From contig NC_064039.1 in NCBI RefSeq assembly GCF_932526225.1, positions 4,541,001-4,601,000 of the forward strand: a stretch of 60,000 nucleotides of DNA, in the 5' to 3' direction. Source of the stretch: Nematostella vectensis. Lineage: Eukaryota; Cnidaria; Anthozoa; Actiniaria; Edwardsiidae. The position numbers and the translations under genes are program-made. Below, piece by piece: positions 57,501 to 60,000 of this stretch (its first letter is position 1; the number at the start of each line of letters is the position of its first letter). The notes below the pieces were generated by a model, which was not told the origin of the DNA, did no database searches, and saw only the letters and a program-made list of their open reading frames with translations.

Positions 57501-57748
57501 AAGGTATATCAATTTCCACACTTTTCTTATACATTTTTAGTTTGTGCGATTGATAAAGCTCAGTAGTTAAGGTAAACGGCCAAGCCCATGTGGTATTCCC
57601 CCCATACCTCTTCAGGAAAGTGCATAAGCCACTCATATGATAGAAGTCGCTGGCCTGTGGTCAAGGTTGGTTGGCTAGATCGTACCAGTAGCCTTTGTAG
57701 TAGCAGTAACTCGTCATTTTGTTGGAACATGTCATTGGAAAATTTAAG
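45018..57748 (-). CDS. AP5B1: AP-5 complex subunit beta-1, C-terminal 543 residues
   Basis: AP-5 beta is a large adaptin subunit of the late-endosomal/lysosomal AP-5 coat that works with SPG11/SPG15. Minus-strand exons in transcript order: 57608-57748, 57103-57199, 56812-56871, 56374-56527, 56027-56116, 55736-55871, 55239-55364, 54225-54356, 54079-54139, 53739-53814, 52669-52742, 52335-52417, 51325-51453, 51212-51262, 51072-51135 and 45018-45175 (stop 45018-45020). All phases agree (1632 nt). Landmarks in family order: QPTLTTGQRLLSYEWLMHFP, KHPKFMPFVVDFLDSV, DIRDRARFYYSLLTNVSSEK (the DRAR-YY adaptin block), VPFLKL, FEISLKQFVFPF, IGIFLPPRQHLLMKF and TDDWRILGLVESYLREL. Family length is about 880 aa, so about 330 N-terminal residues are upstream. 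The donor of exon 51325-51453 (GGG|GTTGTG) is weak and least certain. Confidence 0.85.
45420..45640. repeat. GAT/TGG-rich low-complexity stretch
   Basis: Irregular repeats of GATGATAATGG and TTGGTGTTGATAATGG in the last AP5B1 intron. No gene. Confidence 0.7.
46232..46486 (-). CDS. Small Cys/His-rich ORF in an inverted duplication
   Basis: The ATG at 46486 (minus strand) opens 84 codons: MARFQCPHCNVTHYHCSLCH, then SRTPVSHHMCNARSLL and a hydrophobic tail. The C-x2-C, H-x-C-x2-C-H and HH-x-C spacing suggests one or two zinc-binding knuckles. A partial copy (MARFLCPHCSIPLGNR, 46712-46758) lies on the opposite strand across a palindrome. Whether it is a gene, a fragment or part of a mobile element cannot be told. 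I do not recognise the family. Confidence 0.35.
   Translation of the reverse strand: MARFQCPHCNVTHYHCSLCHEMSRTPVSHHMCNARSLLVTYNAIQHLILKAILWQTLLHSKNFVIPDFVNVSDLSCMFFFLPNQ
46440..46740. repeat. Inverted duplication with a palindromic core containing CCAAT boxes
   Basis: Arms at about 46440-46575 and 46631-46740 are reverse complements. The inner 23 bases are perfect: CCAATGAGAAACGCCGGACG starting at 46553, and its complement ending in CATTGG at 46653. Each arm leads outwards through a TTCAG to an ATGGCCCGCTTT start. The layout resembles a duplicated promoter plus first exon pointing both ways. Confidence 0.75.
46712..46758 (+). CDS. Partial opposite-strand copy of the Cys-rich exon start
   Basis: After GTTTTTCAGC the frame ATGGCCCGCTTT encodes MARFLCPHCSIPLGNR. 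It reaches GGAAACCG|GTAGGC, a possible donor; if unspliced a stop follows at once. It matches the first 9 residues of the minus-strand ORF at 46486 with one change, then diverges. Confidence 0.3.
47105..47180 (-). repeat. tRNA-like (SINE-type) fragment
   Basis: On the minus strand GAGGTCAAGAGTTCAAATCC then CCCTCGGAATA resembles a tRNA T-arm and 3' acceptor with a near-consensus B box (AGTTCAAATCC). A weak A-box-like TTAGTACCTCATCGG lies upstream and a T run downstream. The T-stem does not pair well, so it is at best a pseudogene or SINE head. Confidence 0.3.
47480..47690. repeat. Pyrimidine-rich low-complexity tract (TTTTAC)n
   Basis: About 200 bases of irregular TTTTAC, TTTCACT and TTTTAATTT repeats in the last AP5B1 intron. 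No gene. Confidence 0.75.
47860..50118 (+). mobile_element. Decayed CR1/L2-type LINE in the AP5B1 last intron
   Basis: The 5' part (47838-48026) encodes VIKVLTRDTGTLDWCITNLP, the C-terminal endonuclease pattern of this LINE clade. It then loses the expected SDH continuation and shifts frame through about 48200. The RT frame follows (48216-50021). The 3' end has AATAAA and a short (ATCT)n tail ending near 50118. The element lies opposite in strand to AP5B1. Confidence 0.8.
48216..50021 (+). CDS. LINE reverse transcriptase (damaged copy)
   Basis: A frame of about 600 codons, open but without a real start. RT motifs: LRKALGPDGIPNKVW, RPISLTCQIAKILERF, ARLFFADNRKRFDLIDHHIL (motif A, with N in place of the usual F after FAD), GGIPQGTRLGPILF, KYVDDLTVVE (catalytic YVDD), FKLLGIDISSDLTW and LERIQKRALRIIF. 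About 15 residues usual between LLTKC and ALIRSVIEYG are missing. With the upstream frameshift, the copy is probably dead. Confidence 0.85.
   Translation: MCRIHGNDKPWLASAIKAMISKRQKCLSLFGKDSQQFRYWRNEVQVHIKDCRQRFYNVKVATLKQSNPGRWWREVQSLSGMSQNDNQWFNQLIDGTNIVTIQQLSENINTFFTGITSEFAPLTTNDVDATSVTEIPDDLFVTPREATAALRSIKLRKALGPDGIPNKVWSLFAFELAPVVAELYNSSLRQGRIPWLLKCAAVNPIPKERPASVIENHIRPISLTCQIAKILERFTLVRLLPRILAKLDPKQFAVGGKSTSQAFCYILHLVLDVLDKGDCAARLFFADNRKRFDLIDHHILLRKLGEFDIHQSLLRWVAEFLQGRSQFVKIESAASSTLALNGGIPQGTRLGPILFAVMLNDLVTSWAPRVKYVDDLTVVEIVPRNSPSVLDYIVNDIHQFAIKNNMCSNPSKCKIMDIDFLQYRACTWRPIYVGSTTLECVKSFKLLGIDISSDLTWDVHCDHVCKKSNRRLYALRLLTKCAALIRSVIEYGATVYAGLPAFLSDGLERIQKRALRIIFPSNSYNDALEKAGLVSLKNRRFMLCQQFRSSLCKENPLHCLATSRSAKGVNQYKLRRSAPMKPKICNTNRLSNFVTVSILIM
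50196..50956. mobile_element. 761 bp solo LTR
   Basis: The segment starts TGTTACAGG and ends CCCCTGACA, with the canonical TG...CA. ATGC directly repeats at both flanks (50192-50195 and 50957-50960), a 4-base target duplication. Read on the plus strand, TATAAATA (about 50672) and ATTAAA (about 50896), followed by a GTCTTCGTCTTTA-type end, fit an LTR promoter and polyadenylation signal. There is no internal coding sequence or second LTR nearby. The size and 4-base duplication suggest a Gypsy-like source. Confidence 0.78.
51531..51611 (+). other. Possible plus-strand first exon inside an AP5B1 intron
   Basis: After TTTTGCTAG an ATG (51531) opens 27 codons (MTKWRLRDLVSHLRGQMHGY and on) up to a strong donor ATCAAG|GTAAGT. 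A second ATG (ATGGCGG, about 51539) opens another frame to a nearer donor. I found no convincing next exon, so this is only a candidate. Confidence 0.2.
52850..53540. repeat. 56 bp minisatellite in an AP5B1 intron
   Basis: About 12 tandem units of TAGTGATTTGACCCGTCCCC, CTTGGTAAAG, TGATTTCATCAACCTCCACC and TTGATA. The period is 56 (54-55 where the C run shortens). Diverged half-units extend to about 53690, ending in a C run. Minus-strand frames here are passive. Confidence 0.92.
54529..54567. repeat. (AT)n microsatellite
   Basis: About 19 uninterrupted AT units upstream (in transcript sense) of the AP5B1 exon at 54225-54356. Confidence 0.95.
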
Positions 57749-57879
57749 CTACGAAAAAACAGGGAAGAAACTGTCAAACGCATAAAATATCTTTGAATGG
57801 TGGTGATTATCATGAGAAAAAGAGAAACGGTAAAATTTATGGTGATACTACTGTGAAGGGTAAATGCACTGTAATGGAA

Positions 57880-59331
57880 CAGGGGTGGATCCAGACTGAT
57901 TCAACTGATTCCAGGGAATCACTCAAAATCTCAAAAAAATGGTTTTTTTTTGTAGATTTGAATTTTATAACGTTCAATAAAAATAAACATCTACTGTTGT
58001 CTGTTATTTAAACACTATTAGACCTGCTTCCTGGGTTGTTTCGCTGTTATTTTTAGCCTATGTTATTTCCTTTAGCGCTTGGACAGCATTTCCGGTCCCC
58101 CCACGGGAAATATTGCTCCTGATGGTGAGTGATATTATCACTTAATTATATTATATTATAAGTGATATTATCACTTATTATCATTTAAAATCTAGTTTGG
58201 GGGAGGGGACCCATTTAGAAATTTTGCGCGTGTATAAAAATTATGTGCGTGTTCTGGAACTACTCAAGCTCTCCACCGATTGGCTACGGTCCACGCGGAA
58301 TCACTCAAGCTCTGTTTTGATTGGTTGCTATAACGTGTGAATCACTTTGGAATCAGTTGACAATAAAATCCCGATTCTACCCCTGAGAAAGTAGGCCTTT
58401 GCTTGCATCTCTCGAACCGAAATCTTGAAAAGCGAAGCATGGCTTCACAAAATGCAGACGTTTCTCGTGGAGAGCCTGTCTGCCGAAAGAAAGAGTGTTA
58501 TCCTTTTGATTATGGTGTAGAATTTGATCGAATTCAGATCCCGAGAAGTTGGAATTAATGATGAAAGTGTGGCGACCGGACGATAGCTCTTCCGATCGTA
58601 AGTGAAACACAAAGCAAAACCCCCGGACAGTGTATTCTGTTACGTGATTACTTTACTGATTGTTCTTAGCGCTATATTTAGATGATTGACAACTCAATGA
58701 TACTGTATCATATTACCTACTCCCATGTAGATCTGACCTCTCTCTTTGTGAATAAACTATTGAACACAACACGTAACATATTCTTAGTATAGTAAATGGC
58801 ATTTCTGTTTGCCTTGTGTTTTATTTGGGAAGATTTTCGGCTGTTATTTCAGTAAGGTAAATAGGCCAGTAAAATTACCTCTTGTACTTTCAACATTAGC
58901 GTAAGATACCACACGAGCAAAATTGACCAGTACACGAATTTCGGTGCCTCTAATGGATAAATCTAGGAGAAACATGCAAAGAGGAGAAGTGCCAATAGAT
59001 CAGCAACTAGATGGGATAATGCACCGTAAAATTGCTTAAAATTGAGAGGTCATGGAGTCAATTATTGATACGATTTGCTGTCTGTATGGCAGACAGTCAC
59101 TCAGGTTTAAATGGTCATAAGTTTAATACAGCACCCGTGAAACTTAACCTTGAATTTATTATCTGACAAATCCCTGAAATGCCAAATGCATTCTTAAAAA
59201 TTCTGCAGATTGCATGTTTCAAACACGTTATTTCATAAATTTCCTGTTGGGCATGCCCCTATACCCCCCCCCCCCTTGATTGTTCCGTGACCATTTGGAA
59301 TCAGTCAACGTTAGGCCTGGATCCATCCCTG
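57880..59331. mobile_element. Pair of hAT-like ends, possibly one element
   Basis: CAGGGGTGGATCCAG at 57880 and the reverse complement of its variant (CAGGGATGGATCCAG) ending at 59331 face each other. Both are followed by similar TGATTCCA-containing sequence. TGGAA precedes the left end and follows the right end. hAT elements normally make 8-base duplications, so the pair may instead be two solo ends. The interval holds an inverted-CCAAT promoter-like segment (58270-58370) and short frames that I cannot assign. Confidence 0.4.
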
Positions 59332-59583
59332 TGGAATGAGTTTAAGTCAAAGCTAAATGTGTTTACTATGATGTATTGTAACTGTATTGTAAGTGAATGG
59401 TAGAATAGATATAAAATAAAAGAGTATAACTTCTTTCTAGCACAAGTAAGAGATAGAGAAGCAGCAAAGGTTTAAGGCAAGAGTTTTCTTATTCATTATT
59501 TATGCGTAATAAATTTGTCAGGTTTAGGGACATAAAGTGGCGACTTGAGATCTCAGCTCATGCACAAATATTGATTTACAAAA

Positions 59584-59989
59584 CAGGCCCGTACCCAGGA
59601 GGGGGGGGGGGGTGCGAACGCACCCCCCTACCCCCACAACAACCGAAAGTCCACTTTCGGTTCTCAATAGCCGTGCTATTGAGAACTATAAAGCATAAGC
59701 AGGATCATATCAACATAAGCTAGATAATAAGCTATGTCATTAATTTATAACTCAGACTTTATTTGTAGCCAAATCCGACAATAAACGTCCCGTGGAGATA
59801 CTGCAAGGCATAAAAGATACTGATATACTGAAAGGCATAAAAAAAATCTCTTTTTGTTCTTTTGGGTGTGGTCAGATTTTTATAAAAAAAACTCACGCCC
59901 TCCCCCCACCCCTCCCCCAGAAAAATTAGGTCTTAGGTCACTTTTTCTGATTCCGCACGCCCCCAAGAAAAATCCAGGGTACAGGCCTG
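59584..59989. mobile_element. Short TIR element (CAGGCCCGTACCC)
   Basis: The left end CAGGCCCGTACCCAGGAGG and the right end, reverse complement CAGGCCTGTACCCTGGAT, are inverted repeats. CAAAA flanks both sides. The interior holds G and C runs and a CCGAAAGTCCACTTTCGG hairpin. It is probably a hAT-like MITE. Confidence 0.6.
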
Positions 59990-60000
59990 CAAAAACTGGT

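Noticed and set aside
58075-58122. Plus-strand exon RLDSISGPPTGNIAPD between AG and GTGAGT
   Set aside because: Only 16 codons, no supported partner exon, and located between the hAT-like ends.
58440-58560. Plus-strand ATG frame MASQNADVSRGEPVCRKKEC after CCAAT boxes
   Set aside because: It stops after 39 codons before the only strong donor (GTAAGT at about 58602); the frames do not connect.
58879-58962. Extra upstream AP5B1 exon (28 codons, phase 0 to 0, good acceptor and donor)
   Set aside because: The peptide matches the adaptin sequence only weakly, a second frame is also open, and the segment lies between two facing hAT-like ends.

Overview
The window is animal nuclear DNA: split genes with GT-AG introns and dense repeats. 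It looks like an anthozoan cnidarian (sea anemone or coral). That assignment is an inference from DNA transposons, CR1/L2-type LINEs and a HIRAN-like repeat ORF of a kind I associate with anthozoan genomes. I cannot name the species.

Three conserved genes are readable by exon phasing. (1) DCTN1 (dynactin p150Glued), + strand, 1193-28996: 33 consecutive in-frame exons encode about 1171 residues, from the Ser/Thr/Pro linker after the CAP-Gly domain through to the stop. The CAP-Gly exons lie upstream of the window. (2) A PCED1/FAM113-type GDSL/SGNH acyl-esterase, + strand, 30092-39003: three exons encode 796 residues, with the catalytic Ser codon at the end of exon 1 and a very large last exon. 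(3) AP5B1 (adaptor complex AP-5 beta subunit), - strand, 45018-57748: sixteen phase-compatible exons encode the C-terminal 543 residues. The N-terminal part lies upstream, partly or wholly outside the window. DCTN1 and PCED1 run head to tail about 1.1 kb apart; PCED1 and AP5B1 converge.

The rest is intron and intergenic sequence filled with mobile DNA. There is a 6.3 kb foldback element with long inverted arms in DCTN1 (2123-8438), one arm broken by a 5'-truncated LINE. A 0.8 kb Mutator-like element carries a broken zinc-finger gene fragment (30787-31554). A TIR element (27550-28136) contains a nested 88 bp MITE. Two elements are bounded by TTAA (31893-32895 and 35762-36594). The last AP5B1 intron holds a decayed LINE (about 47860-50118) and a 761 bp solo LTR (50196-50956). 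It also holds an inverted duplication with a palindromic CCAAT-containing core and a small Cys/His ORF (46232-46758).

The most unusual signal is in the DCTN1 minisatellites. At least five tandem arrays touch or include an exon/intron junction, so that real splice sites and the first or last exon bases are copied 4 to 20 times into the intron (arrays at 16891-17135, 19626-20975, 22050-23003, 25302-25560 and 26930-27440).
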